Positions 26,766 to 35,999 are shown, counted from the first letter of the stretch. The stretch: DNA of 64,000 nucleotides from Pseudomonadota bacterium (GCA_030535425.1 JAUNHQ010000001.1:38219-102218), one strand, 5' to 3'. Notes: generated by a model from the sequence alone, not told the origin. Made by a program: numbers and translations.

Positions 26766-27576
26766 AGCTTGCCTTCTGCAACAGTTGCGCCGCCACGGCC
26801 ACGGCCACCACGGCGGGCTGCTTGCCGGTGATGCCGGGCAGGCCAATGGGGCAGGTGACGTGGGCCAGCTCCTCATCGCCAAAGCCGCGCGCGCGCAGGC
26901 GGCGGCTGAACACGGCCCATTTGGTGCGCGAGCCGATCAGGCCGATGTAGGGCACATCGCCCCGCCCGCGCTGGCGCTGCAGGCTGGCGGCAACGATGTC
27001 CAGGTCTTGCGCATGGCTGAAACTCATGATGAGCACGCGGCTGCCCGCCGGCATGTCGGCCACGGCGGCTTGCACGGGGTCGGAATGCACGCAAGCCACG
27101 TGCGCGGGCACGTGGGGCGGAAAGATTTCATCGCGGCTGTCCACCCAGGTCAGCGCAAACGGCAGATCCGCCAGCAGCCGCACCACGGCCTGGCCCACGT
27201 GGCCGCCGCCAAACACGGTCACGGGCGCGATACGGGGCGCCAGCCGCGCGCGCAGCTGGGGTGCGTCGGCGGCGCACACGTTTTCATAGCACAGCCACAC
27301 CACGCCGCCGCAGCACTGGCCCAGGCTGGGACCCAGGGGGTAGCGCAGGGTTTGCGGCGCGGTGGCCGTGGGTGCGGCGGCCATGCGCTGGCGCGCGTGG
27401 GCCATGGCCTGCCATTCCAGATGGCCGCCGCCAATGGTGCCCAGCACGGCATCGGGCCACACGGCCATCCACGCGCCCGCCTCGCGCGGGGCCGAGCCTT
27501 CGGTGCGCGCCACCGTCACCAGCACGGCGGGCTGCTGGCGCAGGCGGTCAAGCAGCAGGTTCAGATCGTGCAGCAT
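26764..27576 (-). CDS. xdhC: Xanthine dehydrogenase accessory protein XdhC
   Basis: A 270-residue protein of the XdhC/CoxF family, which sulphurates and inserts molybdenum cofactor into xanthine dehydrogenase. Seen are the N-terminal segment PAVLVTVARTEGSAPREAGAWMAV and GTIGGGHLEWQA, and the C-terminal Rossmann-like part VTVFGGGHVGQAVVRLLADL and YIGLIGSRTKW. xdhA and xdhB are not in the window and must lie elsewhere. Its stop lies within a dispersed repeat. Confidence 0.93.
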   Translation of the reverse strand: MLHDLNLLLDRLRQQPAVLVTVARTEGSAPREAGAWMAVWPDAVLGTIGGGHLEWQAMAHARQRMAAAPTATAPQTLRYPLGPSLGQCCGGVVWLCYENVCAADAPQLRARLAPRIAPVTVFGGGHVGQAVVRLLADLPFALTWVDSRDEIFPPHVPAHVACVHSDPVQAAVADMPAGSRVLIMSFSHAQDLDIVAASLQRQRGRGDVPYIGLIGSRTKWAVFSRRLRARGFGDEELAHVTCPIGLPGITGKQPAVVAVAVAAQLLQKAS

Positions 27577-27643
27577 GGTCAGCGCACCAGTATGCGCGGG
27601 CGGTGGCCGGGCGCGCTAAGGTCAGGCCCAGGCCCTAAGTCCG

Positions 27644-27997
27644 TCAAGACCCCCGGTAGGTGGAATACGCCCACGGGCTGCACAGCAAGGGCACGTGGTA
27701 ATGCTGATCGGCATGGGCCACGCCAAAGTCCAGGTGCACCACGTCCAGAAAAGGCGGATCGGGCAGGGCCACACCCTTGTCGCGGAAATAGGCCGCCACC
27801 TCAAAGCTCAGGCGGTAGGTGCCGGCTTTTAAGCTGGCGTTGTCGAACAAGGGGCCGTCCGGGTTGCGCCCGTCGGCATTGAGGGCAAAGCGCTTGACGA
27901 GGGTGGCCGCGCCGCCTTGCGTGGCATACAGCGCCACCTGCATGCCCGCGGCAGGGGTGCCGTGCATGGTGTCGAGAACGTGGGTGCTCAGGCCCAT
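27644..27997 (-). CDS. uraH: 5-hydroxyisourate hydrolase
   Basis: A 117-residue transthyretin-like enzyme that opens 5-hydroxyisourate, the product of PuuD. The N-terminal LSTHVLDTMHGTPAAGM and the C-terminal signature YSTYRGS are diagnostic. AAGGAG lies upstream. It is divergent from the GntR regulator, with 70 bp between the starts that hold two candidate operators. Confidence 0.96.
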   Translation of the reverse strand: MGLSTHVLDTMHGTPAAGMQVALYATQGGAATLVKRFALNADGRNPDGPLFDNASLKAGTYRLSFEVAAYFRDKGVALPDPPFLDVVHLDFGVAHADQHYHVPLLCSPWAYSTYRGS

Positions 27998-28013
27998 GGG
28001 TGCTCCTTGGCAG

Positions 28014-28037
28014 TTTTGTCCACAAAAGTGTATGCAA
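28014..28037. promoter_or_regulatory. Candidate operators between uraH and the GntR gene
   Basis: TTTTGT-CC-ACAAAA (28014-28027) has the xTNGT..ACNAx form usual for FCD-type GntR regulators. It overlaps AAAGTGTATGCAA (28025-28037), which is repeated before puuD. Confidence 0.5.
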
Positions 28038-28067
28038 TTTTGCCGAAGCTGCCTATGATCGCTCTTC

Positions 28068-28814
28068 ATGGAAAACGCCAGCAGCACCGACGCCATTGCC
28101 CAGGCGCTCACGCGCGCCATCGTGGAGCACCGGCTGCACCCGGGCGCCAAGCTGGCCGAGCAGGCGCTGGCTGACCACTTTGGCGTGTCGCGCACGCTGG
28201 TGCGCCAGGCGCTTTACCAGCTGGCGCAAAAGCGCCTGGTCACACTCTCGCCCGCGCGCGGGGCTTTTGTGGCCAGCCCCTCGGCCGACGAGGCGCGGCA
28301 GGTATTTGCCGTGCGCCGCATGCTGGAGCTGGAGATGACCCGCGCCTTCGTGCGCGAAGCCACGCCCGCGCACATTCAGGCGCTGCGCCAGCACGTGGCG
28401 CAAGAGCAGGCCGCCGTGCGCCAGGGCAACGTGGCCAGCCGCACCGAGCTGCTGGGCGACTTTCACGTGCGCATGGCCGAGCTGATGGGCAATGCCGTGC
28501 TGGCCGAGGTGCTGCGCGATCTGCTGGCGCGCTGCGCCATTGCCGCGCTGATGTACCAAAGCAGCAGTGCCGCGCTCGATTCCGCCACCGAGCACGCCGA
28601 GCTGGTGGACTGCTTTGCCAGCGGCGACGTGGCCCGCGCCGTGCGGCTGATGCGCACGCACCTGGACCACGTGCAGGCCAGCCTGAACCTGGAGCAAGCC
28701 GCGCCCACGCATGACATCCAAACGGCACTTGCCCAAGCGGCAACTGCAACAGCCCCACATAAAAAACGGCAATTGCGCGCACTGGAAAAGCGCAAGCAGC
28801 TACATATTCAATAG
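28068..28814 (+). CDS. GntR/FCD-family regulator of the ureide cluster
   Basis: A 248-residue regulator with an N-terminal winged helix (IVEHRLHPGAKLAEQALADHFGVSRTLVRQALYQLAQKRLVTLSPARGAFVA) and an FCD effector domain with the metal-binding His pattern (DFHVRMAEL...H). Position suggests it controls uraH, puuE and puuD in response to a ureide. The last 18 residues (HKKRQLRALEKRKQLHIQ) are encoded by a dispersed repeat, an addition not expected in the family. puuE starts 9 bp after its stop. Confidence 0.9.
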   Translation: MENASSTDAIAQALTRAIVEHRLHPGAKLAEQALADHFGVSRTLVRQALYQLAQKRLVTLSPARGAFVASPSADEARQVFAVRRMLELEMTRAFVREATPAHIQALRQHVAQEQAAVRQGNVASRTELLGDFHVRMAELMGNAVLAEVLRDLLARCAIAALMYQSSSAALDSATEHAELVDCFASGDVARAVRLMRTHLDHVQASLNLEQAAPTHDIQTALAQAATATAPHKKRQLRALEKRKQLHIQ

Positions 28815-28816
28815 CA
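28758..28816 (+). repeat. Dispersed hairpin repeat, copy 5, coding for the GntR C terminus
   Basis: AAAAAACGGCAATTGCGCGC...AAGCGCAAGCAGCTACATATTCAATAGC; it supplies the last residues and the stop codon of the regulator. Confidence 0.8.
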
Positions 28817-28823
28817 AAAAACC

Positions 28824-29774
28824 ATGTCCATTTACGACACCACCGCCCCCTACCCCCGCGACTTGACCGGCTACGGCGCCGACGTGCCGCACGCGCGCTG
28901 GCCGGGCGGCGCGCGCATTGCGGTGCAATTCGTGCTCAATTACGAAGAAGGCGGCGAAAACTGCGTGCTGCATGGCGACGCGGCCAGCGAGCAGTTTTTG
29001 TCCGAAATGTTCAACCCCGCCGCCTACCCCGCGCGGCACATGAGCATGGAAGGCATTTACGAATACGGCTCGCGCGCGGGGGTGTGGCGCATCCTGCGCG
29101 AGTTTGACGCGCGCGGCTGGCCGCTGACCGTGTTTGGCGTGGCCAGCGCCTTGGCCCGCGCGCCAGACATGGTGCGCGTCTTTCAGCAGCGCGGCGACGA
29201 AATCGCCTGCCACGGCCTGAAGTGGATCCACTACCAGAACGTGGACGAAGCCACCGAACGCTCCCACATGGCCGAGGCGCTGGACACCCTTGAGCGCCTG
29301 TGCGGCCAGCGCCCCTTGGGCTGGTACACCGGCCGCGACAGCCCCCACACCCGCCGCCTGGTGGCTGACGATGGCCGCCTGCTGTACGACAGCGACTACT
29401 ACGGCGACGACCTGCCGCTGTGGATGAAAGTGCGCCGCAGCGACGGCACCGTGGTGCCCCACCTGGTGGTGCCCTACACGCTGGACTGCAACGACATGCG
29501 CTTTGCCCTGCCCCAGGGCTACAGCCATGCCGAGCCCTTCTTTCAGTACATGAAAGACAGCTTCGACGCGCTGTATGCCGAAGGCGACCCCGCCGGGCTC
29601 AACCGCCCCAAGATGCTCAGCATCGGCATGCACTGCCGCCTGCTGGGGCGGCCCGGGCGCATCACCGCGCTGCAACGCTTCATGGCCCACGTGGCCGCGC
29701 ACCCCGACGTGTGGGTGTGCCGCCGCATCGACATCGCCCGCCACTGGCAGGCCACGCACCCTTTCCGCGCATGA
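28824..29774 (+). CDS. puuE: Allantoinase PuuE
   Basis: A 316-residue polysaccharide-deacetylase-fold allantoinase, unrelated to metal-dependent AllB. Recognised by YPRDLTGYGADVPHARWPGGARIAVQFVLNYEEGGENCVLHGD and by GMHCRLLGRPGRITALQRFM. It converts allantoin to allantoate. The next gene overlaps the stop as ATGA, so the two are translationally coupled. Confidence 0.95.
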   Translation: MSIYDTTAPYPRDLTGYGADVPHARWPGGARIAVQFVLNYEEGGENCVLHGDAASEQFLSEMFNPAAYPARHMSMEGIYEYGSRAGVWRILREFDARGWPLTVFGVASALARAPDMVRVFQQRGDEIACHGLKWIHYQNVDEATERSHMAEALDTLERLCGQRPLGWYTGRDSPHTRRLVADDGRLLYDSDYYGDDLPLWMKVRRSDGTVVPHLVVPYTLDCNDMRFALPQGYSHAEPFFQYMKDSFDALYAEGDPAGLNRPKMLSIGMHCRLLGRPGRITALQRFMAHVAAHPDVWVCRRIDIARHWQATHPFRA

Positions 29775-31630
29775 CCCGTGAATCACCTCTGCATGACCCG
29801 CCAATGACCGCCACGCCCCCCTACACCCTGGCCCAGCTCAACACCGCCCCTCTGCCCGAGGCCGAGCGCATGCTCGACGGCCTGTACGAGCACACCCCCT
29901 GGATCGCCGCGCAAGCGCTGGCGCAACGCCCCTTTCAGTCGCTGGCGCAGCTCAAATACGCCATGGCGCAAGTGCTGGCCGCCGCCAGCGTGGATGCGCA
30001 ACTGGCCCTCATCCGCGCCCACCCCGAGCTGGCGGGCAAAGCCATGGTGGCCAAGACGCTGACGGCCGAATCCACCCACGAACAAAGCCGCGCCGGCCTG
30101 ACCGACTGCACGCCTGAAGAATTCGCCCGCATCCAGCGCCTGAACGCCGACTACAACGCCAAGTTCGGCTTTCCCTTCATCCTGGCCGTGCGCGGCCCGC
30201 GCGGCACGGGCCTGACGCGCCAGCAAATCATCGACACCTTTGCCCGCCGCCTGGGCCACCACCCGGATGCCGAGCGCGCCGAGGCGCTGCGCAACATCCA
30301 CCGCATTGCCGAAATCCGGCTGGCCGACAAGTTCGGCGCAGAGCCTGCGCTGGGCAACGAAGTCTGGGACTGGCACGAAAAACTCAGCCTGCACAGCGAC
30401 CCCGGCTTTGCCGAAAACGGCCAGCTCGCCGTCACCTACCTCACCGACGCGCACCGCGCCTGCGCCGCCCAGATCAGCGCCGACATGCGTGAAGCCGGCT
30501 TTGACCAAGTGCACATCGACGCCGTGGGCAACGTGGTTGGACGCTATTTTTCTGATAGCTCCTCGCGCGCGCCAGACAAGCGCAAAAGCACTAAAACACT
30601 CATGACCGGCAGCCATTACGACACCGTGCGCAACGCCGGCAAATACGACGGACGCCTGGGCATCTACGTGCCCATGATGTGCGTGCGCGAGCTGGCGCGC
30701 GCGGGCCGGCGGCTGCCCTTTGACATCGAAGTCATCGGCTTTGCCGAAGAAGAAGGCCAGCGCTACAAGGCCACCTTTCTCGGCTCCGGCGCGCTGGCCG
30801 GCCAGTTCGACCCTGCCTGGCTTGAGCAGCAAGACGCCGATGGCGTGAGCATGCGCACCGCCATGCAGCAAGCCGGCCTGTGCGTGGACGACATTCCCCA
30901 ACTCAAGCGCAACCCCAAGGACTACCTCGGCTTCATCGAAGTCCACATCGAACAAGGCCCTGTGCTCAATGAGCTGAACCTGCCCCTGGGCATCGTCACC
31001 TCCATCAACGGCAGCATCCGCTTTGTGGGCGAATTCACCGGCCAGGCCAGCCACGCCGGCACCACCCCCATGAACCGCCGCCGCGACGCCGCCTGCGCCG
31101 CCGCCGAGCTGGCGCTGTATCTGGAAACGCGCGCCGCGCAAGACGCCGACTCGGTCGCCACCATGGGCCTGCTGCACGTGCCCGGCGGCTCCATCAACGT
31201 CGTGCCTGGCCGCTGCGCGTTCAGCCTGGACTTGCGTGCGCCCAGCGATGCCCAGCGCGACGCGCTGGCCGCCGACGTGCTTGAAAAAATCCAGCAAATC
31301 AGCATGCAACGCGGCGTCACCTGCACGCTCGAAGAAACCATGCGCGCCAGCGCCGCCCCCAGCGATGCGGCCTGGCAGCAGCGCTGGGAGCGGGCCGTGC
31401 AGTCGCTGGGCCTGCCCGTCTTTCACATGCCCAGCGGCGCCGGCCACGACGCCATGAAGCTGCACGAAATCATGCCCCAGGCCATGCTCTTCGTGCGCGG
31501 TGAAAACAACGGCATCAGCCACAACCCGCTCGAATCCACCACCAGCGACGACATGCAGCTGGCCGTGCAGGCCATGCAGGCGCTGCTGCAAGGGCTGGCG
31601 CAAGAGCTGACGCAAGACATGGCCTCCTGA
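29771..31630 (+). CDS. uraD-allC: Fused OHCU decarboxylase (UraD) and allantoate amidohydrolase (AllC)
   Basis: A 619-residue bifunctional protein. Residues about 12-175 are UraD (LNTAPLPEAERMLDGLYEHTPWIAAQAL, AHPELAGK), which makes S-allantoin. Residues about 190-619 are an M20 Zn-dependent amidohydrolase with the metal motifs TGSHYDTV, EEEGQRY and HIEQGPVL, and ENNGISHNPLE near the end. Residues 258-276 (FSDSSSRAPDKRKS) come from an inserted dispersed repeat in frame, just before the TGSHYDTV metal ligand. Start by ATGA overlap with puuE; an ATG at 29804 is also possible. Confidence 0.92.
   Translation: MTRESPLHDPPMTATPPYTLAQLNTAPLPEAERMLDGLYEHTPWIAAQALAQRPFQSLAQLKYAMAQVLAAASVDAQLALIRAHPELAGKAMVAKTLTAESTHEQSRAGLTDCTPEEFARIQRLNADYNAKFGFPFILAVRGPRGTGLTRQQIIDTFARRLGHHPDAERAEALRNIHRIAEIRLADKFGAEPALGNEVWDWHEKLSLHSDPGFAENGQLAVTYLTDAHRACAAQISADMREAGFDQVHIDAVGNVVGRYFSDSSSRAPDKRKSTKTLMTGSHYDTVRNAGKYDGRLGIYVPMMCVRELARAGRRLPFDIEVIGFAEEEGQRYKATFLGSGALAGQFDPAWLEQQDADGVSMRTAMQQAGLCVDDIPQLKRNPKDYLGFIEVHIEQGPVLNELNLPLGIVTSINGSIRFVGEFTGQASHAGTTPMNRRRDAACAAAELALYLETRAAQDADSVATMGLLHVPGGSINVVPGRCAFSLDLRAPSDAQRDALAADVLEKIQQISMQRGVTCTLEETMRASAAPSDAAWQQRWERAVQSLGLPVFHMPSGAGHDAMKLHEIMPQAMLFVRGENNGISHNPLESTTSDDMQLAVQAMQALLQGLAQELTQDMAS
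30542..30598 (-). repeat. Dispersed hairpin repeat, copy 6, inside the AllC coding region
   Basis: GCTAT-TTTTCTG-ATAGC followed by CCTCGCGCGCGCCAGACAAGCGC: the inverse orientation of copies such as the one at 45489. It keeps the frame and adds about 15-19 residues. Confidence 0.75.
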
Positions 31631-31674
31631 CACCTGCCCGCCCCTTTCACCCCAACACCATTGAACACACCGCC

Positions 31675-32925
31675 ATGAGCACCCCCGACTACACCGCCCT
31701 TGACCAATGGATCGACCAGCACTTCGATGAACAAGTGCGTTTTTTGCAAGCCCTCGTGCGCGTGCCCACCGACACGCCCCCCGGCCACAACGCCCCCCAC
31801 GCCGACACCACCGCCGAGCTGCTGCAAGCCTTTGGCTACCAGGCTGAAAAACACCCCGTGCCCGCTGCCGATGTGCAGGCCCAGGGCATGCAAAGCATCA
31901 CCAACCTCATCGTGCGCCGCCGCTTCGGGCCAGGCGGGCGCACCATTGCCCTGAACGCCCACGGCGACGTAGTGCCCCCCGGCGAGGGCTGGACGCACGA
32001 CCCCTACGGCGCCGACATCGTGGACGGCCAGCTCTACGGGCGCGCCGCCGCCGTCAGCAAAAGCGACTTCGCCACCTTCACCTTTGCCCTGCGCGCGCTG
32101 GAAGCGGCCGCCCGCCCCATGCAAGGCGCGGTCGAGCTGCACTTCACTTACGACGAAGAATTTGGCGGCGAGCTCGGCCCCGGCTGGCTGCTGAAAAACG
32201 GGCTGACCCGGCCCGACCTGATGATCGCCGCCGGCTTCAGCCACGACGTGGTGGTGGCCCACAACGGTTGCCTGCAACTGGAAGTGACCGTGGAAGGCCA
32301 GATGAGCCATGCCGCCATTCCCGACAGCGGCTGCGACGCGCTGCAAGGCGCCGTGCACATCATGAGCGCGCTGTACGCCCTCAACGCCGAATACAAGCAC
32401 ATCCGCTCCCAGGTCGAAGGCATCACCCACCCCTACCTGAACATCGGCCAGATCGAAGGCGGCACCAACACCAACGTGGTGCCTGGCAAAGCCGTGTTCA
32501 AGCTCGACCGCCGCATGATCCCCGAGGAAGACCCGGCGCAAATCGAGCGCGCCATCCGCGACACCATCGCCCAGGCCGCTGCCAGCTACGCACCGCCGCG
32601 CGGGCAGCGCGAGCTGCGCGTCAACGTGCGCCGCCTGCTGCTGGCCCACGCCATGACCCCCCTGCCCGGCAATGCCCCGCTGGTCGCCGCCATCCAGAAA
32701 CACGGCCAGGCCGTCATGGGCGCCACACCGCCCGCGGTGGGCACGCCGCTGTACACCGACGTGCGCCTGTACGTGCAACGCGGCATCCCCGGCGTCATCT
32801 ACGGCGCCGGCCCGCGCACCGTGCTGGAAAGCCACGCCAAGCGTGCCGACGAGCGGCTGAACTTGTCTGACCTGCGCGCCGCCACCAAGGTGGTGGCCCG
32901 CGCGCTGGCCGACCTGCTGGGCTAG
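31675..32925 (+). CDS. M20-family metallohydrolase in the ureide cluster
   Basis: A 416-residue M20 peptidase/deacylase of the ArgE/DapE/CPG2 type. Metal ligands are in ALNAHGDVVPPGEGW and YDEEFGGELG; the dimerisation domain follows (QMSHAAIPDSG) and GGTNTNVVPGKAVFKLDRR is typical. The natural substrate is not clear: position 45 bp after the UraD-AllC fusion suggests a ureide or an N-carbamoyl compound, but amino acid deacylation is equally possible. Confidence 0.85.
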   Translation: MSTPDYTALDQWIDQHFDEQVRFLQALVRVPTDTPPGHNAPHADTTAELLQAFGYQAEKHPVPAADVQAQGMQSITNLIVRRRFGPGGRTIALNAHGDVVPPGEGWTHDPYGADIVDGQLYGRAAAVSKSDFATFTFALRALEAAARPMQGAVELHFTYDEEFGGELGPGWLLKNGLTRPDLMIAAGFSHDVVVAHNGCLQLEVTVEGQMSHAAIPDSGCDALQGAVHIMSALYALNAEYKHIRSQVEGITHPYLNIGQIEGGTNTNVVPGKAVFKLDRRMIPEEDPAQIERAIRDTIAQAAASYAPPRGQRELRVNVRRLLLAHAMTPLPGNAPLVAAIQKHGQAVMGATPPAVGTPLYTDVRLYVQRGIPGVIYGAGPRTVLESHAKRADERLNLSDLRAATKVVARALADLLG

Positions 32926-33063
32926 GGCGTGGACCAAGGCAGCCGCTGGCAAGCTTTTTGCTGGTACTGACTGTTTGGCCTTCTGGCAGGCAAGGCGCCC
33001 CAAAGAAGTGCATTGATGACACCCCGCACGGCATGGCTGCCGTGCCCATTCCAGGAGGTTTTC

Positions 33064-34353
33064 ATGCTGCGGTTTTTCAAATCCCTGTTCGGCCAGGTGG
33101 TCATGGCGCTGGCAGCCGGCGTGGCCATCGGCCTGCTGTGGCCAGACACCGCCTTGCAGCTCAAGCCCCTGGGCGATGGCTTCATCAAGCTCATCAAGAT
33201 GCTCATCCCGCTGATCGTGTTTTGCGTGGTGGTGCATGGCATCGCAGGCACGGGCGACTTGCGCCGCGTGGGGCGCGTGGGCATCAAGTCGCTGATTTAC
33301 TTCGAGGTCATCACCACCATCGCCCTGGTGCTGGGGCTGGTGCTGGCCATGTGGTTCGAGCCCGGCGTGGGCATGAACATCGACCCCGCCAGCCTGGACG
33401 CGCAAGCCCTGGGCACCTATGCCGCCAATGCCGACAAGCTCACCACCGGCGGCTTCAGCGAATTCCTGCTCAAGCTCATTCCCACCACCGCCATCAGCGC
33501 CTTTGCCAGCGGTGACGTGCTGCAGGTGCTGCTGTTTTCACTGCTGTTTGGTTGCGCCCTGGCCCTGCTGGGCGAGCGCGGCGCACGCCTGGGCGCCCTC
33601 ATCGAAGACCTGTCTTTGGTGCTGTTCAAGATCATGGGCCTGGTCATCCGCCTGGCGCCGCTGGGCGTGCTGGGCGCCATGGCCTTCACGGTCAGCAAGT
33701 ACGGCCTGGGCTCGCTCAAGCAGCTGGGCATGCTGGTGGTGCTGTTTTACGTGGCCGTCATCGTGTTCGTGACCGTGGTGCTGGGGCTGGTGATGCGCTG
33801 GTCGGGCTTTAGCCTCTTCAAACTGCTGCGCTACCTGCGCGAAGAGCTGGCCGTGGTCTTTGCCACCACCTCGTCTGACAGCGTGCTGCCGCAGATCATG
33901 GACAAGCTCAAGCGCCTGGGCATCCGCGAATCCACCGTGGGCCTGGTCATCCCCACGGGCTACTCGTTCAACCTGGATGCGTTTTCCATCTACATCACGC
34001 TGGCGGCCGTGTTCATCGCGCAGGCCACCAACACCCCCATTTCCATGGCCGACCTGCTCACCATCCTGGCCATCTCGCTGGTCACATCCAAGGGAGCGCA
34101 CGGCGTGCCCGGCTCGGCCATCGTGGTGCTGGCGGCCACCTTGCAGGCCATCCCCGCCATTCCCGCCGTGGGCCTGCTGCTGGTGCTGTCCGTTGACTGG
34201 TTCATGGGCATCGCCCGCGCGCTGGGCAACCTGATTGGCAACTGCGTGGCCACCGTGGCCATCGCCGCGTGGGAAGGCGACATCGACCGCGAACGCGCCC
34301 ATGCCGTGCTCGACGGCCACACGCCTGCCCCACCCGCTTCGCCAGCGGCCTAA
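33064..34353 (+). CDS. Dicarboxylate/amino acid:cation symporter (DAACS family)
   Basis: A 429-residue transporter of the DctA/GltP type with eight helices and two re-entrant loops. AFATTSSDSVLPQ (serine-rich hairpin) and PTGYSFNLDAFSIYITLAAVFIAQATN with SKGAHGVPGSA are the substrate- and ion-binding motifs. AGGAGG stands before the ATG at 33064; longer starts are not supported. It probably imports a dicarboxylate; in this cluster a product or relative of ureide catabolism is conceivable. Confidence 0.93.
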   Translation: MLRFFKSLFGQVVMALAAGVAIGLLWPDTALQLKPLGDGFIKLIKMLIPLIVFCVVVHGIAGTGDLRRVGRVGIKSLIYFEVITTIALVLGLVLAMWFEPGVGMNIDPASLDAQALGTYAANADKLTTGGFSEFLLKLIPTTAISAFASGDVLQVLLFSLLFGCALALLGERGARLGALIEDLSLVLFKIMGLVIRLAPLGVLGAMAFTVSKYGLGSLKQLGMLVVLFYVAVIVFVTVVLGLVMRWSGFSLFKLLRYLREELAVVFATTSSDSVLPQIMDKLKRLGIRESTVGLVIPTGYSFNLDAFSIYITLAAVFIAQATNTPISMADLLTILAISLVTSKGAHGVPGSAIVVLAATLQAIPAIPAVGLLLVLSVDWFMGIARALGNLIGNCVATVAIAAWEGDIDRERAHAVLDGHTPAPPASPAA

Positions 34354-34427
34354 CCACCATGCGCCCGGCGGCGCACGCCCCACGGACACATAAACACAGA
34401 CACATAAACAAACAGGAGAACAAGCCT

Positions 34428-35915
34428 ATGCACCCCCCCGTCCACCCCGTTGACCAAACCCTGCCCACCGGCAAGCTGGCCGCGCTGGGCCTTCAGCACG
34501 TGCTGGTCATGTACGCCGGCGCCGTGGCCGTGCCGCTGATCGTGGGGCGTGCGCTCAAGCTCGGGCCGGAAGAAGTGGCGCTGCTCATCTCGGCCGACCT
34601 GTTTTGCTGCGGCCTGGTCACGCTGATCCAGGCGCTGGGGCTGACGCAGTGGTTCGGCATCCGCCTGCCGGTGATGATGGGCGTGACCTTTGCCGCCGTC
34701 GGCCCCATGGTGGCCATGGCCGGCACGCACCCAGGCACCGATGGCGCCCGCATGATCTTTGGCGCCATCATCGGCGCGGGCATCATCTCCATCCTCATCG
34801 CGCCGCTCATCAGCCGCCTGCTGCGCTTTTTCCCGCCCGTGGTCACGGGCACCATCATCGCGGTGATCGGCATCAACCTCATGCGCGTGGGCATCAACTG
34901 GATTTTTGGCAACCCCGTGGGCCCGACCGCGCCCATGGTGGTCGCGCCCGAGCACACCGAGTGGCTCAGCGCCGCGCGCAGTGCAGCTGCCGCAGGCGAG
35001 GCAGGCGCGCTGCCGGTGCCCCCTGGCGTCACGCTGGCGCCCACGGTGCCCAACCCGGCCTATGCCCACCTGCCGGGCATTGGCATCTCGGCGCTGGTGC
35101 TGGTGTCCATCCTGCTGCTGGCCAAGTTCGGGCGCGGCTTCATTGCCAACATCTCGGTGCTGCTGGGCATCGTCATTGGCGGCGTGGTGGCCACGGCCAC
35201 TGGCTTCATGCACTTTGACAAGGTGGCCAAGGCCAAGTGGTTCGACCTGGTGCTGCCCTTTCACTTCGGCACGCCCATTTTTGAGCCAGTGCTCATCCTC
35301 ACCATGGTGCTGGTGATGATCGTGGTGATGATCGAATCCACCGGCATGTTCCTGGCCCTGGGCGAGATGACCGACCGCCAGGTGGACCAACCCGCGCTGG
35401 CACGCGGGCTGCGCACCGACGGGCTGGGCACGCTCATTGGCGGCATCTTCAACACCTTCCCCTACACCAGTTTCTCGCAAAACGTGGGCCTGGTGGCCGT
35501 CACCGGCGTGAAAAGCCGCTTCGTCTGCGTGGCCGCAGGCGTCATCCTGATCGTGCTGGGCCTGCTGCCCAAGATGGCGGCGCTGGTCGAATCGCTGCCC
35601 ACCGTGGTGCTGGGCGGCGCAGGGCTGGTCATGTTTGGCATGGTGGCGGCCACGGGCATCCGCATTCTGGGCGGGGTGGATTTCGTGCACAACCGCCACA
35701 ACGCGCTCATCGTGGCCATTTCCATCGGCTTTGGCATGATCCCGCTCATCGCACCGCGCTACTTGCAGTGGATGCCCCACGCCATCCACCCGCTGATCGA
35801 GTCCGGCATCCTGCTGGCATCCATGTCCGCCGTGCTGCTGAACCTGTACTTCAACGGCGCCCAGGGTGACGCGCGCGCAGCCATTGAAGCGGCCAAAAAA
35901 GCCGAAGCGCACTGA
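34428..35915 (+). CDS. NCS2-family nucleobase:cation symporter, probable urate/xanthine permease
   Basis: A 495-residue permease with 14 predicted helices. MGVTFAAVGPMVAMA and TGMFLALGEMTDRQV and the NCS2 signature QNVGLVAVTGVKSRFV identify the nucleobase-ascorbate transporter family. ACAGGAGAA precedes the ATG. The purine catabolic neighbours make urate or xanthine the likely substrate. A short direct repeat ACACATAAACA occurs twice in the leader (34386-34411). Confidence 0.93.
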   Translation: MHPPVHPVDQTLPTGKLAALGLQHVLVMYAGAVAVPLIVGRALKLGPEEVALLISADLFCCGLVTLIQALGLTQWFGIRLPVMMGVTFAAVGPMVAMAGTHPGTDGARMIFGAIIGAGIISILIAPLISRLLRFFPPVVTGTIIAVIGINLMRVGINWIFGNPVGPTAPMVVAPEHTEWLSAARSAAAAGEAGALPVPPGVTLAPTVPNPAYAHLPGIGISALVLVSILLLAKFGRGFIANISVLLGIVIGGVVATATGFMHFDKVAKAKWFDLVLPFHFGTPIFEPVLILTMVLVMIVVMIESTGMFLALGEMTDRQVDQPALARGLRTDGLGTLIGGIFNTFPYTSFSQNVGLVAVTGVKSRFVCVAAGVILIVLGLLPKMAALVESLPTVVLGGAGLVMFGMVAATGIRILGGVDFVHNRHNALIVAISIGFGMIPLIAPRYLQWMPHAIHPLIESGILLASMSAVLLNLYFNGAQGDARAAIEAAKKAEAH

Positions 35916-35930
35916 AAAGCCCGCTGGCCA

Positions 35931-35999
35931 GCCGCCAGGCCATTTGCTTCAATATACATAGCTTAAAACCCTTGTGTATGTTGCGCAAATGGCCTTTTT
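35931..35999 (-). repeat. Dispersed hairpin repeat, copy 7
   Basis: Inverse orientation: ends with GCGCAAATGGCCTTTTTT. The hairpin arms are imperfect in this copy. The remaining gap to the ATPase gene shows no further gene. Confidence 0.75.
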
